DNA of 64,000 nt, taken from contig NW_020653750.1 in NCBI RefSeq assembly GCF_003589595.1, positions 4,316,908-4,380,907 on the forward strand, read 5' to 3'. Position 1 is the stretch's first letter. Each line of letters starts with the position of its first letter. A program made the position numbers and the translations under genes. This document shows, one piece after another, positions 46,718 to 57,368 of the stretch. The stretch comes from Hyposmocoma kahamanoa (taxonomy: Eukaryota > Arthropoda > Insecta > Lepidoptera > Cosmopterigidae). The notes under the pieces are model-generated. The model did not search any database. It saw nothing but the letters and a program-made list of their open reading frames with translations, and was not told the DNA's origin.

Positions 46718-47509
46718 TTGATACTCAGTGTTACCAGGTCAAATCTGAAAAAATCAGAAGACATTGCACGGAAAAAAACAGTAGATTGAGGGAAAAAAAC
46801 ACTAGAATAGATGCTGATCTTACGGTGTTAGCGTACCGTATTTTAATTTATTATAAGCGACCGTCCCGTACAGTTAGAAACAACATCTTATAATTGATTT
46901 TCTTCACACATTGTCACCTAATGTTTTTAATGTTATCTTACTATGTTGGTATCTGACAATAAAAATTGTATTTGGATAATAATACCATAGACGTTACTTC
47001 CCCGTATTTTCTAGAATAATATAAGAAGAATAATAAAATATACCGAAATACCAAAAAAAAAATTAAAGGACGATGTTCTATGATTTGACCACATTGTAAA
47101 TTTTGCAAAGTTTTACAAAAACTCCGACAAAATATGTTCAATATATTTAGAGAGTCACAGTTGAGATCATGTTAATGCTAAATGCAAGCACGTAAAAGAT
47201 TTTTAGTAGATATGTACATTTATGGACCAGGTAAAAAACATCATTCAGTGGAGTGCATACAGTACCTATTTTATCCAATAAGAACAGTTTACACATTTTT
47301 TATTTAATGTACTCTTCACTTTCATTCGAAAAAGATAAAGTACGACGTCGTAAATGGAAAAGACGATTCATAAAATCTAAAAAGCCGACAGGAACAGTTG
47401 TGAAAAGTGAAAAATCTGGAAATTCCTAAAAAACAGTGGATTTTCACTAAAAGCAGTAGAACAGTAGATGTCGTCCAAAAACAGTAGACGTGGCAACATT
47501 GTTGATACT
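46718..47509. mobile_element. hAT-type element with 8 bp target duplication
   Basis: ttgatact occurs at 46718-46725 and at 47502-47509. The 776 bp between begins cagtgttaccaggtc and ends gacgtggcaacattg, giving imperfect 15 bp inverted ends that start with the hAT-like CA(G/A)TG. Sub-terminal acagtaga repeats occur near both ends. The interior is AT-rich, and a 66-codon minus-strand frame shows no transposase motif, so the element is non-autonomous. Confidence 0.85.
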
Positions 47510-47772
47510 ACTCTCGAATTAAATACAAGTTCAAAGTATGAATTTTCAAGTGGTTTTGACTGTAGTTAGGTACCATTACAAATGCACTACAATCTAATTT
47601 TATTAGAACCTTGGTCAACAACAAAGCAATATAGCAACGTTATGTGAATGTTGCCACAGGGTTAAAATTTTATATAATCTGAACCGTCATACATAAGGTG
47701 TCATACACTTAAATACACAATTTTTTTATTTATTTATTAAGGCTTTGGCAAAGCCATCAGCCTAAACATGAA
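47510..47772. other. Non-coding, with an A-tail-like end next to the inverted repeat
   Basis: On the minus strand 47772-47725 reads ggctgatggctttgccaaag, then ccttaataaataaataaaaa. This is a stem-like motif followed by overlapping AATAAA signals and an A run. It resembles the 3' end of a retroposed transcript attached to the inverted-repeat arm at 47773-48022. Confidence 0.5.
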
Positions 47773-48022
47773 GTTTAATTATGTTTCTGTAAATATGGCC
47801 GCCACAAAGAGGATAGGCAATTTGAGGCGGCGTGCTTGGATTGACTCGGGATTCCTTAAAACGAGCCGATTCGGGTATTTTAGTTCGAGATTCGTATAAT
47901 TTCGCGTTTTAATCTTCGATTAAGGTACAATAGCACTATCCTATTCCACTTTAAACTAGATTTCACAAAATAATTGAAAGTCAAAATAAAAACAACACTT
48001 TTCCCTCCAAAAGGTCCAGAGC
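47773..48022 (-). repeat. Inverted 250 bp duplicate of the segment upstream of the FAM234-like gene (left copy)
   Basis: The reverse complement of this segment matches 56917-57166 over its whole length with roughly a dozen differences and almost no gaps. Shared blocks include aagtgttgtttttattttga (one mismatch), aaacgcgaaattatacgaat and ctttgtggcggccatattta. The match ends sharply on both sides. Confidence 0.9.
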
Positions 48023-48745
48023 GAATCTTAATACACAATTCATATATGTATAGACAAGAAGTTTCTATATACCATAAAACAGCAATTAAATATTGTATGA
48101 TCCAACAGTTTTTAATAGGTCGTGTTTTTTAAGTCTTTGTTTCTATGGACTTAATGATTAAACATATTAATTTGACAAATCCCCAAACAATTTTCATCCC
48201 TGTCACTCAATTGGTAGTGACGAGTAGAAATTTTGATTATTTTTTGTCTTTTTGAAATTAAATTTTTTTTTCCTGAAATAGTGCGTAACAGCTTTTTCAC
48301 TAAAATAGTAATTCAATGGAAATATGATAACAATACGAGATAACTACTTAGCTAATTAATGTTGGTCGATGAATGAATTCTCGGAAGTTGTGAACGTTCG
48401 AGTTTCGTATCGCTCGGTTGCTCTCGCTCGGCCTCGTCCGCCTGCCCCTCCTCGGCGCATTCCCTCGGTCGCACTCGCAGTCCGTTTGTGCGTTTTGTAG
48501 TATAGTATCGTCATCTTCGTTCACGCGTGGCGTTGTCTCTTTGATTCGGTTTGATATCGACACTCATTATTTTTCAATACTTTGCTTTGGGCAGACGTAT
48601 CTTTTTTAAAAGTATTTTAACACCATATAATTGCTTATGTTTTTTTTGTGTCATGATATTGGGTTTTACATAAAGTTGCACAAAAATAACTTTTACGCTA
48701 CGTATTTGTGACTCCAATGGCTAAATTGTGCGTTGAGTATTTTGA
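48023..48745 (+). promoter_or_regulatory. Probable promoter or 5' untranslated region of the SOCS gene
   Basis: 48400-48540 is GC-rich (ctcgctcggcctcgtccgcc, gcattccctcggtcgcactc) in an AT-rich setting, 300-450 bp upstream of the first coding exon. This fits a promoter or a non-coding first exon. No clear TATA box was seen. Confidence 0.4.
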
Positions 48746-48850
48746 GTACATTTAGTGTTGTGTGGTGATATTCGTGGATATTTTGGAATCGTGGCCTCTA
48801 AGAACAAACCAGGCGGGTCGCGCGGTAGTGCAAAGGACAAGGAGCGACTG

Positions 48851-51013
48851 ATGTGTCTGCTCGAAAGGCGAGAGGCAACTGTTAATCCTTTGAATATGAC
48901 TTTAGCCGCGAGGTTATCTCCTCCACTAAGTAAGTTTCCACAAGAACGTTTTTGTTTAACTTCGTGGTTAGATCTCGGTTCCTCGGTTTATTCCAACTTT
49001 GTTGACAATTAAGTAATATAACATGAAATATTGCTCTCATCAGTTTTGGGGTTATTATGTACTATTCAAAAAGACCCACCAGTTTTCCTTTGTGTACATA
49101 ATTACTATAGAGAAATTCACCAAGCGAGTCATGTGATAACAAATCTGATTTAAATATAACTAGATAATGTAAACATAATATTAATGTTGACAATAAGACG
49201 CCTCTTGTTTTTTTTTTCAACTAGTATAAATATTCTTTGATAACAAAACACTAACTGTTTATGCTGGAAAATTTTAGGATCCATCTCAATATCTTTCAGT
49301 ATAAAACTATTATATCCAGCACATTTGTTTTTTAAATACCAAAATCGATGCTGGAAAGGTAAAATGTGTAACATGCATGTGGAATATGTTACAGGAGAGC
49401 TATTTAAACGTTTTACCTTTCCAGCATCTTTATTATTCTTTCAAGCTTAGTAAAAAAAGCCCTTTCAAAAACCCAGATTAGTCTAGACTGATAGTTAAGT
49501 TAAATTAAGTAAAAACTTAAGGAACCTTTATTATAACTATAAAAACATCTGTTGCTTCTTTCCAGACTCATGTGTAGCAGTAGGAGCTCCATACAACTCC
49601 TGCTCATGGTCAGCAGAGCTACGGTGTCCAAAATGCATGCACGGGTTTTGTGTGACGGTGACTCCGGGCGCCAAGTCCGTGCAGGCGCCACACTGGTGCA
49701 TGCGCGCGCCCAGTACGCCACCATGCACAATACGGCAGAGTTACTGGCCGCCCCCACTTAACACAGCGCCCTCGCCGCCTGTGTCCCCCCTCACTGTCAG
49801 TGACGTAGTCAGGCGGCTCTCAGAAACTCTCCAGGTCCTACGGTTATCAGGCTGGTACTACGGAAATTTGGAGTTGCAGGTGTGTTGAATTACTTATATG
49901 TAGAAAACATCTTTCTAAATTAGTTTCCTACAAAACAGATATAATTATAGAATGTGAGCAGTTGAAATAATAAAGTTCTTGTTTTTATTTCCAGGCTGCA
50001 CAAACACTTTTAAAGGATGCCAGTGTTGGTGCCTTCATTATTCGAGATTCAGGAGATAGGAAATTCATCTTCTCACTATCAGTACAAACAGAGCGAGGAC
50101 CCACCTCTGTTAGGTTACACTTTGAAGATGGATATTTTAGGTACGATAAATTTCCTTGTTTCTATAAATAAATGACCACTCATACTGTTAATACTGAATT
50201 TAACAATAATGAAAATTATTGGTACTTTTTTTATAATATTAAGTGACACTGACAAGTTGTGTGCCTGATGGTAACCTACACGGCTGTCCAAAACAATTGC
50301 AGTGCTTTAAATTGCAAAGATCTGAGGGTCACTGCCATTGAGCCCGTTGAGACAAGTTGACAAGTCCCATGTGCCTGTAATTTCACCAACACCCTTTACC
50401 TTCAAAACCGGAACGCAGTAACGCTGACATTACTGCTTGGCGGCAGAAATAGGCAAGGTGGCAGTACTACCCTGGACGAACTATTTCACTAGATTCACTA
50501 TACTACTACAGATACTCAGAAAGAGCTCATCTATAACACAAGTTAAACATTTTTATATAGAATGTATTCATAATTTGCTTTACTCACGTTGTTATGAAGC
50601 AAAACTAATAATAATACAACATGTAAAAGTTTTGAAATTAAGTTAAATAGGAGTGAAGTTAATTGGAAGTCTTTACCTCTTTTAGGTTAGATTGCGACAG
50701 CGTGCTAGCCAGGTATATGCCGCGGTTTAAGTGTGTGATCGAGTTGATTCAGCACTACACGCGACTGGGGCAGCGCGGTGCCGCGGGTACCATGTGGGTG
50801 GACCAGGAAGGCTGCCCACACTCTCCCGTGCTCCTCACCACGCCCCTAAGAAAAAGTCCACCATCGCTGCTACATTCAGCGCGATTAGCTGTCCACAAAG
50901 CTCTAGACTCGAATCCTTTAACGCCAAAAATCCTTTGCGCCCCCAAATATAGGCGTCTACCACTACCATCTGCACTCTTAGATTACCTCGGCGAGTACCC
51001 TTACTCGATCTAA
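48851..51013 (+). CDS. SOCS2: Suppressor of cytokine signalling, SOCS2/CISH-type (four coding exons)
   Basis: The family acts in the cytosol as negative feedback on JAK/STAT-type signalling: the SH2 domain binds phosphotyrosine and the SOCS box recruits an elongin B/C-Cullin 5 ubiquitin ligase. Coding exons with GT-AG borders and compatible phases are 48851-48929, 49566-49879, 49995-50140 and 50686-51013, giving 288 residues. The SH2 domain starts at GWYYG (122), its phosphate-binding arginine is R148 in FIIRDS, and VQTERGPTSVR and GYFRLD resemble SOCS2/CISH. The SOCS box (about 240-286) has SLLHSARL as BC box, with Ala at the usual Cys, and LPLP (271-274) as Cullin box. The start is uncertain: the frame is open from 48746 and reads like coding sequence (SKNKPGGSRGSAKDKERL) but has no ATG before 48851. 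Translation may start at GTG 48791 or in an unseen upstream exon. Intron 1 holds a MITE and intron 3 a SINE. The exact paralogue is inferred. Confidence 0.88.
49347..49428. mobile_element. 82 bp element with perfect 18 bp inverted ends in SOCS intron 1
   Basis: gatgctggaaaggtaaaa at the left is exactly complemented by ttttacctttccagcatc at the right. The 46-base interior has no coding content. It could be a very short MITE or a stable RNA hairpin. Confidence 0.75.
50227..50510 (-). repeat. Metulj-like SINE, copy 6, in SOCS intron 3
   Basis: Minus-strand copy, antisense to the gene: ttttataatattaagtgaca, ttcaaaaccggaacgcagta, ttactgcttggcggcagaaa, cctggacgaactatttcact. It lies between exon 3 (ends 50140) and exon 4 (starts 50686). 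Confidence 0.85.
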
Positions 51014-52926
51014 CCTTGGATTATTATTTGTTATTTATTATTTAGTTAATTTGCATCTGCCGATGCCTAGTGAATATGTTAGTTAGCAAGATTATCAAAC
51101 TTCATTTGAAGATTCCTACATCATTGGCAACATACAGGCATATTAACTTAGTTTAGAAACATTTTTACAGACATGGAATTGCATGATGTATGTTAAAAAA
51201 CGTTTTGCGTAATTTTAACATATATAATGTAATTTCATATTTCTGATGGTATCATAATATTATATGTTTTGTACAAACGAGAACATTGTATTTAAACTAG
51301 CACAGGCTGCTAGAAGAAAAGGGCCGGCACCTTTTCAATTAGTTTGTAAATGTAAAGGAGAATATTAATTTATTATAGCTAAATTAAAATTGTATTAATG
51401 TAAGTATTGAATATGGGACTCAACTATGGTATTTAGTGAAAAGAAAAAACGGATAACTTTCATTACGTCATTCTGTGTCTGTATATAAGTTGGAGTAAAT
51501 AACGCAAGACTGATTTACCATGCGTCTTATGTAAATACATATTTCAATTTCGTTTTCTTTTCCTCAATAACAAACCTTGCTTGTATTTTTATTAATAAAT
51601 TGTTCACTAATGCCTAATCTTGTCCATTGCCTAAAACATCACACATTATTGTAATAGAAGATATATTTTTATTTATTTATTTATCAGCTAAGGATTAGGA
51701 TTATTATGAAAATTTCTTTGTTCCTATGCAGCCGAAAGTGCAACAGAATCTTTGTTCAGTTCAATTTCTCCCAAGAGTGGTTAGTTTTAAATAATAAAAA
51801 GAAGTGCCATCAAAACATAAGCAACCATAATATTAGTGACTTTGAATATGCAATGATAGTATTTTGAGGCTGAACATGTAAATATTTCTTGTTTTTGTTT
51901 TTTTATTTATTTCCTAATAGTAATTTAATTAGTATATGAAAATTATAATTATTGTCACTAGTAACGCCATGTAATGGTTGTTTGGTTAGTATGATAAATA
52001 GAGGTGGGTTTGGCTAGTGATGTCCACTAAGGTAGGGTGTACTGTGTACCTTGAATAATCTCAATTAGAATAATTCTTTCTACCATGTGTGTACAGATAT
52101 TTTTATAATAATTTCTGCTGATGTCATTGTATAATGAAGCACTAAACGGAAATCGGCTTCAATATGGTTTTGCACTTTTTCTATATCTCCCTCTCATAAT
52201 ATTTTATAAGATGGTTTAAATCATTTATTGTTAAAAACTTATTTTATACCATTTTGTAAGGTAAAAGCACCAACTTAAAATAAGTGTGACATAATAGAAA
52301 ATTTGTTTATGTTTGTAGATTAAATGTATAAAAAAGAACTGCAAATAATTTATATACAAAAATATACATTCTGCCTGTAAAAGTTGTGTTATTGTGTGTA
52401 AGCCTTTACCTATCACTTGTGAGCTCTAGTTTGATCTGTTTCAATACAATTTTTCATTATATGTTATTATAATATTATTCCCCACTACGCTGACCTCTCG
52501 TAACTAAAGACTAAACATGGTATTTTATTTATATTTGATCTTTGCCGCCTATGTTAGCGAATCGGAATGAATTCTCTATTATATTGCAACATTATTTTTG
52601 AGGCCCAAGTGTTGTTCGTTTCAACAAATTAACTGGAGCCTAGATTATAAATTAGCAATGTGTGTGTGCCTGATTGGTTGGTGGCCACATGACGAATTTG
52701 CAAATGCAATGCTTCAAGTTTTAGTATACAATTGATTTACAACTACTACTGAAACACACACACATAATTAGCAGATAATTTATACATATTTAATAAAGAA
52801 TAGTAACGTTTACTCCTATAAAAAACTACAAAATCCCTTTTATTTGCAGTCTACCAATTTATAGTTTACTGTGTCACAAGGACGGTAGTATAATATGCAT
52901 TATTTTTTTTTTTATTTTTTTTTTAA
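51014..52926 (+). other. SOCS 3' untranslated region and downstream spacer
   Basis: AT-rich sequence after the stop codon. Possible AATAAA polyadenylation signals lie at 51594-51599 and 52792-52797; the sequence alone cannot choose between them. No other feature was recognised. Confidence 0.45.
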
Positions 52927-53135
52927 ATAAATAACGCACACACTCAACATAGCCCCGCACTAGGGAAACCCTGTGTCGCGGGTGCCATGGACACACACAT
53001 AGACAACCACAAATTACACCCAAACTCACGAGAGATATAATTGTAGGCCATACAACTATTTCTCTCGGCCCGGGAATCGAACCTGGGACCTCTGCGTGGC
53101 AGTCCGGCATGGTAACCGTTCGGCCACGGAGACAG
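52927..53135 (-). repeat. tRNA-derived SINE family B, cleanest copy
   Basis: Minus-strand head with A box (gtggccgaacgg) and B box (aggttcgattcc), then the shared body. An A/T-rich tail region (52908-52928) follows. Uninterrupted. Confidence 0.85.
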
Positions 53136-54134
53136 TTTACTATGAAGTTATTTTATTATGAATTAAGTTAGTTTATTATGAATTCAAGTTTCAGATTTGA
53201 ATGGACAGATTAACGACAGACGGCCCGAATGGCTTATAATAAGCACAATAAAAAAGTACAATAATTATGTCACAATTCCCATTTATGTGAAGGAACTCAA
53301 TGTTCAAAGCTGTGAACAAAGTTTTGAATAATACAAACCCCAGGCGGCAGTTTTGAACATTATTAATTAATTTAAATAAAAATTATTTATTCTGTATGTA
53401 CCGATCGTTATTGTCGATCGACAATGTCGAGCAAATCTGTAGGCACCTTTTGATTTGTTCAAATCTGCTCCAATGGGTAATCCACAAAATAACAAATATT
53501 TTCATGCGTAAAAACACTCAATAATCGCATTTTAGCACCATTAACTATATTCTTTCAGTAACATCCTTACACCTGTTTTTGAGAATGTTTACTTTTCGAA
53601 ACTAAACACGACCTCTCAACTTCAACTTCAACTTTTATGTCTATGGCTCCGTCGTTTTGCGCGACGATTTTGCCAATGTCAGGGTTGAGAGACATGTGTA
53701 GCGGTAGTGAGACAGATTGCCGGTTATTAAAATACTTCGGCGGTTTTTATTCACAATGACGGTTATATATATATTTTAATGACATTACAAAAATATAATT
53801 TGAGAGCTCATGTTATTTTCTTTCTTTTAGAAACGTTGTAGGAAGTTTTATTTAGCGGGAAATAAAAAATAAAATCGTTTAGTAAAACAAAGTTAGGCGT
53901 CGTTTTTGTTCAATAACAAACTTTTGACCGGTGTCAGCGTGGAAAATTATCATGGAGGATGGAGAAAGAAATAAAATTATACGAAAGAAAATGGGAGAAT
54001 ACGGGACGAATAAAGAATATTCATTTTTCTTAAAAATTAAGACTGATCAGAAATGAGAATTTTTCTCCGACTCACATTGTTGGGGCAGAAAATTATTAAA
54101 TGAATGTGGTCGAGCAGAGGCTATTCGGGGCTGG
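53136..54134. other. Non-coding; may include the LINE 3' tail
   Basis: Contains small palindromes (gtcgatcgac near 53414, cgtcgttttgcgcgacg near 53651). 54060-54134 immediately follows the LINE stop codon on the minus strand and is probably its 3' untranslated region. No gene recognised. Confidence 0.45.
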
Positions 54135-55535
54135 TTACAGATTTATGTTATTAAGTTTTAGAAATTTGTATAAAGTGAATACTACTGGAGAGTGTGCGTT
54201 GGCTAGGAAATAGTTGATATTTATTGGGCGAGGAATATTTTCGGGAAGCAAATCGTAAAGTGGGAAGCTTATTAGGGGGCAGTTAAAAAATAAGTGTTCT
54301 AGAGTGCCTTCCTCTAGTCCACATTCGCAGAGGGAGTGATCACGTACTTTTATTTTGGCTAGGAAAACCGGGGAGCAAACGTGACCCAGTCTCAGCCGAA
54401 TAATCATTGATGAATAGGGTTTAGGTATGTGTTTGAAGCGGAAGAACCAAGGTTTGCGTGGAATATTTGGTTGGAGATAGCCAAAGTGTTTACCTTTTAG
54501 TAGGAGCGATTTTTGGAAAGTTTCGTCCCAGCTCCTGAACAATTTTGGTTTGGCCGAACAACGTAGATCTCGGGAGAAGCAGCCTGAGTGGTCCGGCAAG
54601 CCAGATGAGATAGCATCCTTTGCAAACCTATCAGCAGTTTCATTGCCGCCTATCCCTTTGTGTCCAGGGATCCAGGCTAAGGCTACGTCGATATTAGATG
54701 AGTGACAGTCAAATAATAGTTCTTTAATTTGAAGGGTGATATGGAAGTTATTTCTTGAGTGGAATGGTAACTTGATAATATCTTGCAGGGAGCTACGGCA
54801 GTCTGAGAAAATTATCGTCTTATTTAGTCGGTGTGACTTCACGTACAAGATGGCTTCCAGAATGGCGATAGATTCACCAGTGTACACAGTTGAGATAGGA
54901 GAGCATTTAAAGCTTAATAGAACACTGTACTTTGGGATCCAGACCGCTGCGCCGACATTGCCATCGTCCTGCAATTTTGAGGCGTCTGTAAAGATGGTGA
55001 GCCAGTCGTGCCAGTTATTGTTTAAGATCTTTGAAAATTCGTAGTTAGCATTGACAGAGTCTTTACAAACACCAAAGTTGAGGATTACACGTGGCTGGAA
55101 GGTTAGCGCTTCAAAAGGGATCTGAAATAGGGGGTTTTTGGGGATTTTCACAATAGGGGAAGGGAGGTTTTTCAAGAAATTTAAGCTTTTAATTAATGGG
55201 GGGGCTTCCCTATGGGCCCAATAGGGTGATGAAGCGACACTATCAGACAGGTTTTGAAGTTTTTCTAATAGGGGATGATTCGAATATTGGGCGATGTTAA
55301 ATAAATATCTGTCGCTCATGAACTGACGCCTGAGGTGTAATGGAGGATCGAGGCACTCGACTTGGAGGGCGTTTATAGGAGATGATTTCATGGCTCCAGA
55401 GATGATTCTTAAACATTTAGATTGAATGAGGGTGAGTTTAGTTAGGGCCAATTTGCTACAGGGTTCTAGAATGAAGCTGCCATAGTCGAAGTGGCACACG
55501 ACCTCTCTCTCATTTAGATTTTGGCGCGCGCACAC
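54135..55535 (-). mobile_element. 5'-truncated LINE: ORF2 C-terminus with RNase H
   Basis: A 466-codon uninterrupted frame corresponds to the end of a non-LTR retrotransposon polyprotein. CHFDYGSFILEP and ALTKLTLIQSKCLRIISGA (residues 14-49) match the region after the reverse transcriptase thumb. An RNase H domain follows at about 180-310, with likely catalytic D184 (IFTDAS), E221 (TGES), D245 (FSDCRS) and D302 (NETAD) plus H292 (PGHKG). A C-terminal Cys/His motif has C403, C405, H414 and C419. RNase H places it in the I/R1/LOA-type or jockey-related insect LINEs; the exact clade is not resolved. Endonuclease and polymerase catalytic core are missing, so it cannot move by itself. The lack of stops over 1.4 kb implies a recent insertion. 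It is antisense to both neighbouring genes. Confidence 0.92.
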
Positions 55536-55888
55536 TGACTGTCACTGACCGTTGCCACTGACAGATTTGGAGCTCGCTTGCTATATTATAAACATAATAA
55601 TTCCTACTACATTTAAATATGATGAAACATCCATAGTCCCGTAGAGAAACTTAGATACCGATTTTCATTCTGTCTAGAGCAGATTTTTGTCTATTGTGAA
55701 AAAAACGATTGTATGACAGCCATATTGAAAAATAAAGAAAAATGAATTTTGATCACAAATTATTATTATCAAGCAACCATAGATATTTTAGCTTTATTTC
55801 AATAAAAAACCCATCTTCGAGAATCTGCGTTGCGAAAGTGAATAAGTAATAAATAAGTGTTAAAGGAATTAGACTACATGAAGTGTAT
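55536..55888. other. Non-coding spacer
   Basis: No feature recognised; contains the unmarked 5' truncation point of the LINE near 55536-55560. Confidence 0.5.
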
Positions 55889-55996
55889 GTACACACGCCA
55901 GCACATCAAGCTACACATTGACGTATCTTGTTCCGTTGCAATGGAAGCCTTCATTTTCGAACAAAAATGTGTAGTCTGATGTGCCGTTGTCCGCAC
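55889..55996. mobile_element. MITE family 3, copy 2
   Basis: Left end tgtacacacgccagcacatc aagctacaca, mirrored by tgtgtagtctgatgtgccgt tgtccgcaca. Related to 46347-46500 in opposite orientation. Confidence 0.65.
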
Positions 55997-56324
55997 AAAA
56001 CGTTGTTTATCAATGAATAATAAATTTGTATGCAAAATAATAATTCATGATTATTATTAATAACAATCTTTTAGGCCGTGGAAGAGGCGAGAGTCTAAAA
56101 TAGATGTCCAAAATTATTATTTTTTCTTTATAAAAATCTTTGGTGGAAAATAAATTGATGCGAAAGGGAAATAATTCTCTATAAATTACTACGAGTTAGC
56201 CAATTTTAAGGTGGCAACATTTTGTAGTTACCTTGAGGATGTAGTGGCTTCATGTAAAAAAATTTCGATATTTTCTCCGATGAAATATTGAAATGGTGTA
56301 TCGATATTTTGCGATATATCGGTA
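55997..56324. other. Non-coding with TATCGATA-type motifs
   Basis: From about 56265 the motif tatcgata/cgatatatcg recurs, and it appears again after the next MITE (56418-56445) and at 56815-56850. This suggests one AT-rich inverted-repeat element that was later invaded. Confidence 0.45.
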
Positions 56325-56410
56325 CAGTCAAAAGCACGTCAAGCTTGACACTTTGTACGTACTTTTACCGTTCAAACCGGAACGTCACGCTTGACATGCT
56401 CTTGACCCTG
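56325..56410. mobile_element. 86 bp MITE with TA flanks (CAGTCAAAAGCACGTCAAGC ends)
   Basis: Left cagtcaaaagcacgtcaagc and right gcttgacatgctcttgaccctg are inverted repeats with a few changes. TA dinucleotides flank both ends (56323-56324, 56411-56412). It lies among TATCGATA motifs. Confidence 0.75.
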
Positions 56411-56916
56411 TACAAAACATCGATATTTTCGATATATCGTAAATAATTCTAAAAGATAAAAGGAACGAAATTTTATTAAGAGTAAATAGTAAAACCACCA
56501 GTTTTGACACAATAATCAAATGTATTTCGTTAATTACTGAATTCTAACACAAGAATATGGTCCGCGCACTAGTAATATTGTTGTGTGTGTGCGGCTAGTG
56601 AATGAGAGTATAACCACTACGTTACACTGACGGATGACCAGCGAATCAGCGTTCGAAGTTCGTTTCATTTCTGCAAGTACAATTATTGAAGTGTGTAATT
56701 TCAATTCAGCTATGCACGATTTTTCTTGTATCGGATAAAATATATCGATAGTACATATAATAAATACAGAATGATATGATAATATCGGAGTGATTCGTTG
56801 TATTAAGGACATTATATCGATATTTTTTGAATATCGATATATATCGAGCACTCCTAGTCTAAAGTTTGAGTTTTTTTTTATAGAAAAGTCAAGCCTGGTC
56901 AAGTGATAAGCGAGTT
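56411..56916. other. Non-coding with TATCGATA motifs
   Basis: cgatattttcgatatatcg at about 56420 and tatcgatattttttgaatat at about 56816. No gene; the 143-codon minus-strand frame at 56534-56965 is probably incidental, since it runs into the 250 bp repeat. Confidence 0.45.
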
Positions 56917-57166
56917 GCTCTGGGCCTTTTGGAGGGAAAAGTGTCGTTTTTATTTTGACTTTCAATTATTTTGTGAAATCTAGTTTAAAGTGGAATAGAA
57001 TAGTGCTATTGTGCCTTAATCGAAGATTAAAACGCGAAATTATACGAATTTCGAACTAAAATACCCGTATTTCCCCGTTCTAAGGAATCCCGAGCCAATC
57101 CAAGCACGCCACCTCAAATTGCCTATCCCCTTTGTGGCGGCCATATTTATAGAAACATAATTAAAC
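56917..57166 (+). repeat. 250 bp segment upstream of the FAM234-like gene (right copy of the inverted pair)
   Basis: Near-identical reverse complement of 47773-48022. It ends 202 bp before the start codon of the FAM234-like gene, so it is probably part of that gene's promoter or 5' untranslated region. Alternatively it is a mobile element that landed there. Confidence 0.9.
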
Positions 57167-57368
57167 GAAGACATGGCTCAAAAGACTTAACAATGTACCA
57201 AGACTTGGCTGTATGGTGTAAAACCTTTGCCTTTTCCTTTATGGAAAGAAGAAAAAAAAAAACAAGTGCTAAGCCAGCGGCAAGATATTATTGATTTATT
57301 GTTGTGAACGGCTTATTTAAATTTAAAGCAATGTGAAGAAGAGTTATCAATTCTATGCGCGATAAGCC
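57167..57368 (+). promoter_or_regulatory. 5' leader of the FAM234-like gene with upstream start codons
   Basis: Two upstream ATGs precede the main start. ATG at 57174 opens a five-codon frame (MAQKT). ATG at 57194 opens a frame that ends near 57294. If this stretch is transcribed, these could lower translation of the main frame. The main start at 57369 has the context agccATGacc. Confidence 0.4.

Noticed and set aside
54736..55044. 102-codon plus-strand gene
   Set aside because: It is antisense to the clearly coding LINE RNase H frame.
56534..56965. 143-codon minus-strand gene upstream of the FAM234-like gene
   Set aside because: It begins inside the 250 bp inverted repeat and runs through TATCGATA motif DNA; no domain was seen.
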